NCBI RefSeq assembly: GCF_026342015.1
Contig: NZ_JAPENL010000003.1
Coordinates: 620,001 to 684,000, forward strand
Direction: 5' to 3'
Source: Micromonospora lupini
GTDB lineage: Bacteria > Actinomycetota > Actinomycetes > Mycobacteriales > Micromonosporaceae
Length of the DNA: 64,000 bases
In this document: positions 1 through 9,319 of the stretch, in pieces
How the letters are laid out: each line of letters starts with the position of its first letter
Position numbering within the stretch: the first letter of the stretch is position 1
Notes under the pieces: generated by a model
Database searches by the model: none
Told to the model about the DNA's origin: nothing
What the model saw: the letters and a program-made list of their open reading frames with translations, nothing else
Translations under genes and position numbers: made by a program

Positions 1-64
1 CGTTGCCGACGATGTTCGTCTCCTCGAACCCGACGGTGTGCCGCAGCTCGTAGTAGCTCTCCAT
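1..64 (-). CDS. Enediyne thioesterase (E10/TEBC family), partial, N-terminus only
   Basis: Only the first about 21 codons are inside the window; the gene runs off the left edge. The visible peptide begins MESYYELRHTVGFEETNIVG, which matches the N-terminus of the hot-dog-fold thioesterases that pair with enediyne polyketide synthases and release the polyene chain. Two starts are possible. An ATG at 70-68 overlaps the pksE stop as ATGA, and an ATG at 64-62 lies six bases after GGAGGG; the second has the better spacing and is used here. Either way the gene is translationally coupled to pksE, as is usual for PksE-E10 pairs. The assignment rests on a short peptide plus its position directly after pksE. 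Active-site residues cannot be seen. Confidence 0.85.
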   Translation of the reverse strand, partial: MESYYELRHTVGFEETNIVGN

Positions 65-66
65 GC

Positions 67-3000
67 TCATCCCTCCGCACCGGCCAGAACAGTGATGACG
101 ACGCGTCCGTCGAAGCCGCGCAGGCTCGTGACGAACGAGGCGGCCCGGGCGCCCCCGGCGGCGAAGAGCACCCAGCCGGGACGGGCCGTACCGCCCAGGA
201 CGAGTGGACCGCGCATCGGCAGGCCGGCCTTCTGCATCGCCTCGACGGCGGTCCAGACCCGGGTCGCGGCGGTGTCGGCGTCCTCGCCCGAGTCGCCGGC
301 GAGCTGCTCGGCGAGCCCGGCATGGGGGCCGAGCAGGCCCTTCCACTCCTGCGGGCTGCGCCGCGCCACGCTCTCCAGGTCGCAGCCGAGGACGCCCACT
401 CCGGCGACCGCGAGGGTCACGCCGGCGCCGTGCGCGATCGAGACGGTGTGCTCCCCGGCGACCTCGGGCCGACCGTCCGGCCGGTAGGTGATCTCGACCG
501 GCCGTCCGAGCGCCTGCCCGACGGCGCGGGCGCTGTCGCGTCGGCGCGTGGCGGAGCGCTCGCCCGGCTCCGGTGCCGGGTCGGCGGGCTCGATGGCGAC
601 GGCGACGTCGGTGAGCCCGAGGTCTCCCAGCCCGCGCTCCAGGTAGGGGCCGAGCAGCGGCGCCACCCAGGGGCCGGCGCCGTCCTGCTTGCGGACCGCG
701 CGCAGCCGCAGCCCCTCCCAACGCTCGACTGTCATCCCGGACTCCGTGCGCAGGGCGATGTCGTAGACGTACGTGTCGCCGTCGCGCTCGCGTTCGGTGG
801 CGCAGTACCGCAGCTCGCGGGCGGACGACAGCTTCTCCCCGCCGGGGTGGATGCGCTCCACGCCGACGGGCAGCAGCGTGGCGTCCGGCACGCACACCTG
901 GTTGCCGTGCATCAGCGCGTCGCGGACGCCGGGGTCGCCCAGCAGCAGCGTCGCGGAGACGTACGGGGCGAACCACGCCGTCGAGTCGTCGGCCTCCACG
1001 ACCGCGTCGACATGGCGGGCGGCGGCCCGGTGGTACTGCCGGATCCGCTGGAACCGGGGGCCCTGGAACAGGGTGCCGCCGTACAGGTCGTCGAGCGGGG
1101 CGATGGAGACCGGTGCCAGACCGTCCGGCACCTGGTCCGGAGGGCCGTCGGGCACGGCGTCCGCGCCGAGGCGCAGCCGGGCGGTGAAGTGGTCGGCGGT
1201 GAAGCCGGTCTCCTCGCTGCGGATCGCGACCTCGACGACGTCGTCGTCGGTGACGAGGGCCGCCACCCGGATCCTCGTGTGACCGTGCGGCGCGACGATG
1301 ATGGGCCGCAGGAACTCCGCCCGCTCGATGACCGGCAGGACGTCGGCGCCGGAGAGGGCCGCGGCCACCTGTGCCATGGCCTCCATCCCGAACACGGCGG
1401 GGAACAGCAGGTTGCCGTCCAGGTCGTGGTCTTCGAGGTAGCGGTCGGTGCCGACGTTGAGTTCCGTCTCCACCACGAGTTCGACCTGGTGGTAGCGGAC
1501 CAACGCGCGGTCGACGAAGCGCAGCAACGGCAGCGCCGGCTGGTGGTACCGGACGGTGTGGATGCCCTCGGTGCGCCCGCTGATCACCACCACGACAGGC
1601 GCCGTGGTGTCCGCGACCAGACGCCGCAGGATCGCGATGCCCTGGTCCGGGGTGATGGGCGTGACGCCCTCGCGGCTGAGCGACTCGACGACCGACAGCC
1701 GTTCACCCATGCCGACGCCCGACCAGACCGACCATTCCAGGCACCGGGTGCGGCAGCCGGGGTACGCCCAGGAGAAGGCCGTGGTCTCCTCGGCCAACCA
1801 GTCGTTGGCGGTGGCGTAGTGCGCCTCGCCGCGCAGCCCCGCCCGGCCGATGATGCTGCCGAGCGTCACGAGCAACCGGAGCCGGGACTTGTCGACCGCG
1901 TCGAGCACGGCCCGCAGGCCGTCGACCTTCGGTGCCAGCGTGCTGCGGAACGCGGCCGGGTCCAGGCTGGCCAGTCCGGCGGGTTCGTTGCGGCCGGCGC
2001 CGTGCAGGACCCCGGTGACCGGTCCGAGTTCGGCGGAGAGGTCCCGCACCGCCTGCCGGACGGCTGCCGCGTCGGTGACGTCGGCGCGGGCGTACCGCAC
2101 GGTGACGCCTGCGGCGGCGATCCGGGCCAGGTTCGCGGCCAGCTCGGCGTCCTCGGCCGGGTCGGAACGGCCCAGCACCGCCAGGCTGGCGCCACTGTCG
2201 GTGGCCAGGGCGAGGGCGCACTCGGCAGTGATGCCCTTGCCCCCACCGGTCACCAGCAGCACGTCGTCCGCGCCGAGCGGGGCCTCCGTCGTCGCGGGGC
2301 GTACCGGCAGCGCGCGGAGCGTCGGTACGCGCCGTACCCCATCCTCGTGGTGCACCTCGGTGAAGCTGGTGGTCGCGGCGACCTCCCGCACCACCAGCTC
2401 CACCGCCCCGTCGCCGTCGGCGGCCAGGTGCACGACCGTGACAAGCACGGACGGCGCCTCGAGGTGCAACGTCCTGGCGATTGCCGCCGCGCCCCGGCCG
2501 TGCCCGACCAGGACGAAGCGGGTGCTGCCGGCGGCGAGGGCCTGCTGCGCTCCCCGCAGGGCCGGCTCCAGTTGTTCCTCGGTGCAGTCCGGCGGCAGGC
2601 AGACCAGGACGCCGCCGCCGAGCCCGGCCTGTTCGAGCGACGCGGCGAGGGTCGCGGCGAACGGGTGGTCGGAGGCCGCGTGCACGTGCCACCGACCGTT
2701 CGCGGCGGTGGCGTCGCCGGGAACCGGCGGCAACGGCACCTCGTCGAGGTCGAGCCGCCAGGGCCGCGCCCAGCCGGCCACACCCGCGACCACAGGCGTG
2801 GCGGTGGCGTCGCTGTCCCTGGCCGTACGCGCCAGGGTCTCCATCGTCTCCGCGAGCTCCCGGACGGTGGCGGTCGCGAAGTTGATCGGCATCTGCGCCG
2901 GTGGCAGCTCCAGACGCTGAGCGAGCTGGTTGGCCACCTGGCCGATCGTGATCGAGCTCAGGTGCAGGTCGTCGAGCAGGCGGCTGTCCGGCCTGACGAG

Positions 3001-5850
3001 TTCGATCGGCAGCTCGGCGCGTTCGGCGGTGAGCCGCCGCATCAGGTCCTCGGTGGACTCCTCACCCACCCCGACCGGGTCGGTGGTGGTGGACGGGGAC
3101 GCCACGGCGGGCCCGCGCTCGATCGCCGCGCCGAGCTCCGGCGCCTGCTCGCAGGGGCTGGTCAGGAAGGAGAACTCGGTGCCGACCTCCAACGGCCGCA
3201 CGAACCGCCCGTCGAAGAGCGCCGCCGGGGCGGGCGACGCGCCGACGACGTACGCGGCGCCGGCGACCTGCAGCAGACTCGCGAGCGAGTCGTTGTCGGT
3301 GTCCACGGCGACCGCCGGGACGTCCGTGACAGTCGTGGCGAGTCCCGTGAGCACCCGACCGGGTCCGACCTCGACGAACAGGTCGGTGTTCTTCGCGGCG
3401 AACGCGACGGCCTGGTGGAACAGGACCGGGTCGGTGATCTGGCGGCGCAGGAGGCCGCGCACGTCGGTGCCGGCGGGCAGCACCTCACCTGTGACTGTGG
3501 AGACGACGCGGGCGCCGACCTGGTGGAAGGTCTCGCCCGCGAGGGCGTCGGCGAACGTGTCCGCGGCCGGGGCGACCAGCGGGGAGTGGAAGGCGTGCGA
3601 GACCCGCAGCCGCGTCGCGCTCAGACCGGCGGACCGCGCCTTGTGGCAGACCGCCTCGATCGCGTCGACAGACCCCGAGACGACCGTGTGCTCGGGCCCG
3701 TTGTAGGCGGCCACGACCACCGGAAGCCCCGCGATGATCCCGTCGACAGTCTCGGGGGGCGCCCCGATGTCGGCCATCGTGCCGGCCTGGCTGTGCCCGG
3801 CCATGGTCCGGCCCCGGACGCCCGCGACACGCAGGAGCGTGTCGGAGTCCATGACGCCTGCCCACTGCAGGGCCACGATCTCGCCGAGGCTGTGCCCGAT
3901 CGCCGTGGACGCCTCGATGCCGAGCAGCGACAGGGCGTGCTGCCCGGCAAGTGATCCGGTGACGATGCGCGGCTGGGCGACCTCGGTCGCGACGACGTCG
4001 CTGCCGGTGGGCAGCGCGGCGCGCAGGTAGACGTCCTCGACCTCGGCGAACCGTCGCCGCAGCGCGCCACCGCTGACGCCGCGTCCGGAACCCTGCCCCG
4101 GGAAGAGGAAGCTGATCCGGGCCGGGCCGCTGACGTGCCCGAGCAGGAACCGGCCGTCCGGGCGGATCAGTGTCGTCTCGCCGGACTCGACTGCCTCGCG
4201 GGCCGCGGTCAGCAGCCGCTGCGCCTCCTCGGGTGACGAGGCCACGACCGCGGCCCGGAACGGCCGGTCCTGCAGGTCGCGGTGGAGCGTCGCCGCCAGG
4301 TCGCTCAGCTCCGCGTACGAGATCGTGGACACGAAGGTGCCCAGCTCGGCGAGCCGGACGGCGAGCTCCTGCGCGGAGGCCGCGTCCACCAGCAGCAGCT
4401 CCGCGTCCTGGGCGGAGGCGGCCAGGGTACGGACGCGACGATCCGGCACTTGTCGGCGCGGGCCGTGGCGTTCGAGCACGACGTGCGTGTTGATGCCGCC
4501 GAAGCCCATGGCGGTGATGCCGGCCCGCACCGGGACCGCGCTCGGCCACGCTTCGGCCTTGCGCAGGGTGCGCAGCCGGGCGCCGTCGGCGGTGAGAAGC
4601 TCGTGGGGGTCGACGGAGCCGACGCTCGGGGGAAGCACCTCGTGGTGCACGGCCATGGCGGCGCGGATGAAACCGGCCACGCCGGCCGCGGCCTTGGTGT
4701 GACCGATCATCCCCTTGACCGAGCCGATGACCGCCGGCGGCGCGTCGGGATTCGCCGTCTCGCGCGCGCTGGACAGCGCCGTGAGCTCGGTGGTGTCCCC
4801 GACCTTCGTGCCGGTGCCGTGCCCCTCGAACAGCCCGACGGTGTCGATGCCGAAACCGGCCCGGTCGTACGCGCGGTGCAGGGCGAGCTGGTAGCCCTCG
4901 ACCTCGGGTCGGGTGATGCCACCACGGCCGTCGGAGGAGACGCCCCACCCGGCCACCGAGGCGTAGATCCGGTGGCCTGCCTCGGCGGCCTGGTCGGCGC
5001 GCATCAGGACCAACATGCCGCAGCCCTCACCGGGCCAGAACCCGTTGGAGCCGCGGTCGTAGACCCGCATCTCACCGGTGGCCAGGGCGCCGGTCTTCGC
5101 GAAGCCGATGACCTCGAACGGGTCGATGGACAGGTCGACGCCGCCGGCGATAGCGACGTCCAGGTCCCCGTCGAGCAGTGCCCGGCACGCGGTCACCACG
5201 GACAGCAGTGACGACGAGCAGGCGCCGTCGACTGTGTAGCCGCCACCCTTGAGGTCGAAGTGGTTGCAGATGCGTCCGGCGATCGTGTTCGACAGGGCGC
5301 CGGCGAGCGTGTCCTCGTTCACCGGCGGGAACGGGCTCTTGTACGCCTCCTCGTAGGTGGCGAGGAAGGCGGACAGCTTCTCGTCGTCCCAGCCCTCCGC
5401 CCGCAGAGCCGCCGCCACGGTCCGCCGCACGTACGGCCAGCGCAGCCGCATCTGGTTGGCGCGGGAGAACTCACCTGTGAGCGTGTTGCCCACGATGACG
5501 CCCGTGCGCTCCTGGGGCAGCCCCTCCCCGGCCGGGAAACCCGCGTCGGCAAGTGCCGTCGCGGCGGTCTCCAGGGCCAGCCAGTGGGCCAGGTCGGTCG
5601 ACCGGTACGTGCTCCCGGCGACCTTGTAGCCGACCCGGTCGAACTCGTAGCCCTCGATGACTGCGGCGTTGCGCGCGTAGAAGCGGTCCGGGGCCGCCGG
5701 GTCGGCGTCGAAGTAGTCGTCGGCGTTCATGCGGACGTCGGGGAGCCGCCGGAACGCCCGGCGACCTGCGACCGCGTTCTCCCACAGCTCCTGCGGTGAA
5801 CGGGCGTCGGGGTAGCGGCACGCCATCCCCACCACGGCGATACTTGTCAT
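67..5850 (-). CDS. pksE: Iterative type I enediyne polyketide synthase PksE
   Basis: 1927 aa, normal length for the family. It builds the linear polyene precursor of the enediyne core from acetyl/malonyl units. Domains in order: KS about 1-460 with Cys211 (DGACSSS), His344 (EGHGTGT) and His384; AT about 580-860 with FPGQG at 583-587 and Ser654 (GHSLGE); ACP about 940-1005 with probable phosphopantetheine Ser966 (DLHLSSIT); KR about 1195-1380 with TGGGKGIT at 1201 and Tyr1345 (YATAN); DH about 1440-1650 with His1475 (LEDHDLDGN); C-terminal PPTase about 1780-1927 with the CDLES Asp1824. The integral PPTase and this domain order are diagnostic of PksE. The start overlaps the stop of the upstream DUF1702 gene by 4 bp and the end is coupled to the thioesterase, so all three form one operon. 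All catalytic residues looked for are present. Whether the product is nine- or ten-membered cannot be read from PksE by eye. Confidence 0.98.
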   Translation of the reverse strand: MTSIAVVGMACRYPDARSPQELWENAVAGRRAFRRLPDVRMNADDYFDADPAAPDRFYARNAAVIEGYEFDRVGYKVAGSTYRSTDLAHWLALETAATALADAGFPAGEGLPQERTGVIVGNTLTGEFSRANQMRLRWPYVRRTVAAALRAEGWDDEKLSAFLATYEEAYKSPFPPVNEDTLAGALSNTIAGRICNHFDLKGGGYTVDGACSSSLLSVVTACRALLDGDLDVAIAGGVDLSIDPFEVIGFAKTGALATGEMRVYDRGSNGFWPGEGCGMLVLMRADQAAEAGHRIYASVAGWGVSSDGRGGITRPEVEGYQLALHRAYDRAGFGIDTVGLFEGHGTGTKVGDTTELTALSSARETANPDAPPAVIGSVKGMIGHTKAAAGVAGFIRAAMAVHHEVLPPSVGSVDPHELLTADGARLRTLRKAEAWPSAVPVRAGITAMGFGGINTHVVLERHGPRRQVPDRRVRTLAASAQDAELLLVDAASAQELAVRLAELGTFVSTISYAELSDLAATLHRDLQDRPFRAAVVASSPEEAQRLLTAAREAVESGETTLIRPDGRFLLGHVSGPARISFLFPGQGSGRGVSGGALRRRFAEVEDVYLRAALPTGSDVVATEVAQPRIVTGSLAGQHALSLLGIEASTAIGHSLGEIVALQWAGVMDSDTLLRVAGVRGRTMAGHSQAGTMADIGAPPETVDGIIAGLPVVVAAYNGPEHTVVSGSVDAIEAVCHKARSAGLSATRLRVSHAFHSPLVAPAADTFADALAGETFHQVGARVVSTVTGEVLPAGTDVRGLLRRQITDPVLFHQAVAFAAKNTDLFVEVGPGRVLTGLATTVTDVPAVAVDTDNDSLASLLQVAGAAYVVGASPAPAALFDGRFVRPLEVGTEFSFLTSPCEQAPELGAAIERGPAVASPSTTTDPVGVGEESTEDLMRRLTAERAELPIELVRPDSRLLDDLHLSSITIGQVANQLAQRLELPPAQMPINFATATVRELAETMETLARTARDSDATATPVVAGVAGWARPWRLDLDEVPLPPVPGDATAANGRWHVHAASDHPFAATLAASLEQAGLGGGVLVCLPPDCTEEQLEPALRGAQQALAAGSTRFVLVGHGRGAAAIARTLHLEAPSVLVTVVHLAADGDGAVELVVREVAATTSFTEVHHEDGVRRVPTLRALPVRPATTEAPLGADDVLLVTGGGKGITAECALALATDSGASLAVLGRSDPAEDAELAANLARIAAAGVTVRYARADVTDAAAVRQAVRDLSAELGPVTGVLHGAGRNEPAGLASLDPAAFRSTLAPKVDGLRAVLDAVDKSRLRLLVTLGSIIGRAGLRGEAHYATANDWLAEETTAFSWAYPGCRTRCLEWSVWSGVGMGERLSVVESLSREGVTPITPDQGIAILRRLVADTTAPVVVVISGRTEGIHTVRYHQPALPLLRFVDRALVRYHQVELVVETELNVGTDRYLEDHDLDGNLLFPAVFGMEAMAQVAAALSGADVLPVIERAEFLRPIIVAPHGHTRIRVAALVTDDDVVEVAIRSEETGFTADHFTARLRLGADAVPDGPPDQVPDGLAPVSIAPLDDLYGGTLFQGPRFQRIRQYHRAAARHVDAVVEADDSTAWFAPYVSATLLLGDPGVRDALMHGNQVCVPDATLLPVGVERIHPGGEKLSSARELRYCATERERDGDTYVYDIALRTESGMTVERWEGLRLRAVRKQDGAGPWVAPLLGPYLERGLGDLGLTDVAVAIEPADPAPEPGERSATRRRDSARAVGQALGRPVEITYRPDGRPEVAGEHTVSIAHGAGVTLAVAGVGVLGCDLESVARRSPQEWKGLLGPHAGLAEQLAGDSGEDADTAATRVWTAVEAMQKAGLPMRGPLVLGGTARPGWVLFAAGGARAASFVTSLRGFDGRVVITVLAGAEG

Positions 5851-6830
5851 TGCTCACTCAGCTTTCGTGTCGCTGGCGACGGGTCGAAGGCATTCCTGAT
5901 GCGCTGGCGCCACACCTCGTAGGCGGGCAGGACGTCGTCCTGGGGCAGCCCGACCCGCACCTCGTCAGTCACCCGCGTCGCGTCGCTCACAGTCATTCCA
6001 CAGAGGACACGGGTCGCCAGTTCGTTGTGCGGCAGCACCAGACCGGCCCGCTGCCGGGCCGCGGCGCCGAACGACGCGCCCTGCGCGAGGTCCGGCCGGT
6101 ACGTCCCCGCGCACTCGGCGAGCCAGTTCAGTTCCCGCTCACTCGCGCCGCCCGCGTAGCAGACGGCGAGGCCGGCACCGGCGTACAGGTCGCGGCGGCG
6201 GTCGACGGGGAACGCGTCGAGGAGGCGGACGAGTTGCTCGGGGTCCGTTCCGGCCACGAACCAGCAGGCCCGACCGATGCCCTGGTCGATGGCGCGCACC
6301 GAGTAGTCCCGGGGGCCGTCGGCCGGCCACGCGAAGGTGGACGGCCGGCGCCGCTGGCGCACGTACCTGTCGGTCTTGAAGTACGCCTCGTGGAACCCGT
6401 ACCCGTCGAGGACGAGCCAGCGCAGCAGCGGGTCCGGGGCGTACAGGCGGTGCCACAGCAGACGCGGCAGGCGGGCCATCGCCCAGCCCACTCCGACGTA
6501 CGCCATGTAGACGTGCTCGTCGTGGTCGGCGAGGAACCGCGCGACGTGCCGCGGACGCCCGGGCAGGGCGTCGCGGATGGCGAATGCCATCGCCGCGCCC
6601 TCGTACGCGAAGCCCCGGTACGCGGCAGGCGTGGCCTCGACCGAGGGCGCCGCTCCTGCCGGGCTGTTCGCCTCCGCGGCTGCCCCGTATCCGTGCAGGA
6701 ACGAGCTACCGACTGTTTCGAGGCGCTCGCGTGCCTGCTCGTCCTTGAAGTGGAATCCGCGCGTGCTGATTTTGGTCTGCCCCACGTCGGGGGTCAGAAT
6801 ACGGCGTCGAAGTCTGGTCAATGAACTCAT
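5847..6830 (-). CDS. DUF1702 (UnbL-type) enediyne cassette protein, copy 1
   Basis: 327 aa. The family is part of the conserved enediyne warhead cassette and has no established biochemical function. Recognisable blocks are RGFAYEGAAMA, GVGWAMARLPRLLW, LDGYGFHEAYF, IDQGIGRACWF, RRDLYAGAGLAV and LAQGASF. No transmembrane segment or signal peptide is obvious. The ATG at 6830 lies six bases after GGAG, and the 3' end overlaps the pksE start as ATGA, so this is probably the first gene of the leftward warhead operon. A second DUF1702 gene sits at 10857-11840. The other usual cassette members (UnbU membrane protein, ASPIC/UnbV protein) are not in this window. Confidence 0.93.
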   Translation of the reverse strand: MSSLTRLRRRILTPDVGQTKISTRGFHFKDEQARERLETVGSSFLHGYGAAAEANSPAGAAPSVEATPAAYRGFAYEGAAMAFAIRDALPGRPRHVARFLADHDEHVYMAYVGVGWAMARLPRLLWHRLYAPDPLLRWLVLDGYGFHEAYFKTDRYVRQRRRPSTFAWPADGPRDYSVRAIDQGIGRACWFVAGTDPEQLVRLLDAFPVDRRRDLYAGAGLAVCYAGGASERELNWLAECAGTYRPDLAQGASFGAAARQRAGLVLPHNELATRVLCGMTVSDATRVTDEVRVGLPQDDVLPAYEVWRQRIRNAFDPSPATRKLSEQ

Positions 6831-7115
6831 CGTATGCTCCGGCCTTCCCGCTGAGACCTCATTGTTACGCGACTATCCGCGGTGGAACTTCTCCTGCATT
6901 GCGGCGGTTGCCTGCGGCGCGTGAAGGACAGCCGGTTTCCGCAGCTCATCGGCCTTTGCCAACGATCGGGTGGATAGTGGACAGCGGGAATGACCATTAC
7001 GGTTCGGTTACCGCAACACAGGAGATGGACTCGGGGGGTGGCCCGATACCACGATGACTGGCATCCGAACGACACCTCCGGAATTGACATCCGGACTTCC
7101 TCGAAGGAGCGTGCC
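6831..7115. promoter_or_regulatory. Divergent intergenic region between warhead operon and GMC operon
   Basis: About 285 bp separate two divergent enediyne operons. It is less GC-rich than the flanking genes and must contain promoters for both. A sequence at 6890-6906 read on the minus strand (GCAATGCAGGAGAAGTT) is a weak match to the box seen upstream of other cluster genes and lies at a similar distance from its start codon. No convincing -35/-10 pair was assigned. Confidence 0.5.
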
Positions 7116-7685
7116 GTGGAATCCGACGAAGCGGCCGAACACCGGGTGCGTACGATGGTTTTGGAGGCATTCGCCGACACCATCATCCCGGGTGAGAAAC
7201 GCGGTCCTGACGATGCGGCGATCGCCGGCGTCGACGTCGGCGGCGGCGCCGTCGCGGGCGGCGCGATCGAACTGCTCGAAGACCCCGCCGGTGGGCTGGC
7301 GCCGGCGCTCGACACGATCTGCGTGGAACTCGACGAGTACGCCCGGGAGCACGCCGCCGCCACGGGCCTCGACCTGGACCCGGACCTGCCGCCCTTCGTG
7401 GGCCTGCCGTTCGAGGCCCGGACCGCGCTTGTCGAGAAGCTGACCAGCCCCGATCACCCGGACAAGCAGATGTGGGTCGGGCTGGCGCTCTTCTGCAACA
7501 TGGCCTTCGACAGCGCGCCGCACATGCACACCGTGGACGCGTTGGCATCCGGGCATCCGGGCCTGCTGGCGATGGGGTACGAGTCGCCCGAGCCGGACGG
7601 GCTCTGGCGGTTCCCCACCTTCTCGTACGGCCGGCAGCTCGCCGACCCACACCCGTCCACCACCGCCACGGGGAGCCCGGCATGA
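7116..7685 (+). CDS. DUF5987-family protein (gluconate 2-dehydrogenase subunit 3-like)
   Basis: 189 aa. It resembles the small partner subunits encoded beside GMC oxidoreductases; the direct role is unknown. Distinctive blocks are EAFADTIIPGEKRGPDD near the N-terminus and GLALFCNMAFDSAPHMHTVD near residues 130-150. The frame opens upstream, but the GTG at 7116 follows AAGGAG with seven bases between, so it is taken as the start. The stop overlaps the next ATG as ATGA, giving tight coupling to the GMC enzyme. By length and neighbour it could correspond to the E8-type protein of nine-membered enediyne clusters; this is from memory of gene order and was not aligned. Confidence 0.85.
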   Translation: MESDEAAEHRVRTMVLEAFADTIIPGEKRGPDDAAIAGVDVGGGAVAGGAIELLEDPAGGLAPALDTICVELDEYAREHAAATGLDLDPDLPPFVGLPFEARTALVEKLTSPDHPDKQMWVGLALFCNMAFDSAPHMHTVDALASGHPGLLAMGYESPEPDGLWRFPTFSYGRQLADPHPSTTATGSPA

Positions 7686-9319
7686 CGACCACCGAGTCCA
7701 CAGACGTCCTGGTCATCGGCAGCGGCTTCGGCGGCGCCATCGCCGCGTACCACCTCGCCGCGGGAGGGGCCCAGGTCAAGGTCTTCGAGCGTGGCCCGTG
7801 GCTGAAGGCCGACGACTTCGAGCACGACTTCAAGCTGGGCGCGTCGTACACCCGGGTCTTCGACTTCGTCATCGGTGACGGCATGAGCGTGCTGGGCGGC
7901 AACTGCGTGGGCGGCGGCAGCGTGGTCTACTTCGCCACGATGCCGCGGGCGCCACGGTTCGTCTTCGAACGCCACGGCAGCATCGGGCGACGCATGTGGC
8001 CCGCCGCAATCAGCCGGGACACCCTCGAGCCCTGGTACGACCGGGTGGCCGAGGCGCTGCCGGTGACCCAGCAGACCTGGGACCGGGTCCCGTACGCCGG
8101 TGGCCTGTTCGCCGCCGCCTGCCACCACGCCGGTCGTACCGCCAACCCGGCGCCGTCGGCAATCGACGTGGACATGTGTACGAACTGCAACTGGATGATG
8201 GCCGGGTGCCGCTTCGACGCCAAGCGGTCGCTGCTGCTCAACTACCTGCCGGCCGCCCTGGCGCACGGCGCCGAGATCCGGCCGCTGCACGAGGTGCAGC
8301 ACCTGGTCCGTAACGCCGACGGCAGCTACCGGGTCCACTATCGGGTGGTCGACGAGGAGGACTACCGGATCCTGCACGGCGAGGGGACGATCGACGCGAA
8401 GATCGTCGTACTCGCCGCGGGCGCGGGCGCCACACCTGTGATCCTGCAACGGTCGGAGCCCCATCTGGGCCGGATGCCGCACGCGGTCGGGCGGTACTTC
8501 TCCGGCAACGGCGAGCGCCTCAACACGGCAGTGTTCGACGAGGATCGGGTCCGCGAGGTGCTGAAGCTGTCCCGGCCCGACGGGCGGGCCTACGAGGCGT
8601 ACCAGATCGGGCGGGGCCCGACGGTCGCCAGCTGGGACCGGCTCGACGGCGCCCTGCCCGAGTTCGAGCGCTACTCGCTCGAACAGCTCTACTTCCCGCC
8701 CGCGCTGGGCACGATCCTGGCGCAGGTGCCCGACGCGAGCCCCAGCTGGTTCGGCCGGGAGAAGAAGGAGATGCTGCGCCGCTGGCAGTCGTGGCTGACG
8801 ATCTTCACCATGTCGGAGGACGACAACGAGGGCGTCTTCGGGCCGCCGCCGGAGACCGGCAACGCCCACCGCTTCTCCCAGCAGATGCTGGGCCACGGCC
8901 CGCTGCGGTACCGGCCCACGGAGAACACCCGGCGCGGTTGGTCGCTTGCCGACGCCGACGTCAAGGACATCCTTGAGCGCGACGGGCTGTCCCGCGTGAT
9001 GCCGTGGACGAATGACCTGGTGGGCGCCTACACCGTGCATCCCCTCGCCTCGTGCCGCATCGGCGACGACCCGGCGACCTCGGCCCTGGACGACCGCCAC
9101 GAGCTGCGCGGGCACCCGGGCATCTTCGTGACCGACGGATCGGCGGTGCCCGGCGCGTTGACCGTCAACCCGGCCTCGACGATCGCCGCCCTCGCCGAAC
9201 GGGCCATGCCGGGCATCGTGCGGGCCGCGCGGGACCGGGGCGTCGCGGTGACCTACGGGGCGCCGTCGCCGGACGGCGAGACCGCGGGACGGCGTGCGGT
9301 CGCCCACCTACGGTCATGA
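7682..9319 (+). CDS. GMC-family FAD oxidoreductase
   Basis: 545 aa. Probably a flavin-dependent oxidase/dehydrogenase acting on the enediyne core or a late intermediate. The FAD-binding GSGFGG lies at 13-18. A cysteine-rich CTNCNWMMAGC segment lies near 165, followed by AK and a YLP stretch, as in cholesterol-oxidase-like GMC enzymes. The C-terminal GMC block has His453 (VHPLASC) and Asn496 (TVNPAST), the expected catalytic pair, followed by TIAALAERA. The start overlaps the DUF5987 stop by 4 bp and the end overlaps the next gene by 4 bp, so three proteins are made from one coupled message. Length and partner fit the E9-type oxidoreductase of nine-membered enediyne clusters. The substrate is not inferable from sequence. 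Confidence 0.92.
   Translation: MTTTESTDVLVIGSGFGGAIAAYHLAAGGAQVKVFERGPWLKADDFEHDFKLGASYTRVFDFVIGDGMSVLGGNCVGGGSVVYFATMPRAPRFVFERHGSIGRRMWPAAISRDTLEPWYDRVAEALPVTQQTWDRVPYAGGLFAAACHHAGRTANPAPSAIDVDMCTNCNWMMAGCRFDAKRSLLLNYLPAALAHGAEIRPLHEVQHLVRNADGSYRVHYRVVDEEDYRILHGEGTIDAKIVVLAAGAGATPVILQRSEPHLGRMPHAVGRYFSGNGERLNTAVFDEDRVREVLKLSRPDGRAYEAYQIGRGPTVASWDRLDGALPEFERYSLEQLYFPPALGTILAQVPDASPSWFGREKKEMLRRWQSWLTIFTMSEDDNEGVFGPPPETGNAHRFSQQMLGHGPLRYRPTENTRRGWSLADADVKDILERDGLSRVMPWTNDLVGAYTVHPLASCRIGDDPATSALDDRHELRGHPGIFVTDGSAVPGALTVNPASTIAALAERAMPGIVRAARDRGVAVTYGAPSPDGETAGRRAVAHLRS

Noticed and set aside
322..3954. A 1210-codon open frame on the plus strand opposite pksE
   Set aside because: It is rich in Arg/Gly/Asp/His with no domain pattern and lies fully antisense to conserved PksE domains; it arises from the third-position GC bias of pksE.
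7454..9307. A 617-codon open frame antisense to the GMC oxidoreductase
   Set aside because: The plus strand carries FAD and GMC motifs in frame; the antisense peptide has no recognisable fold.
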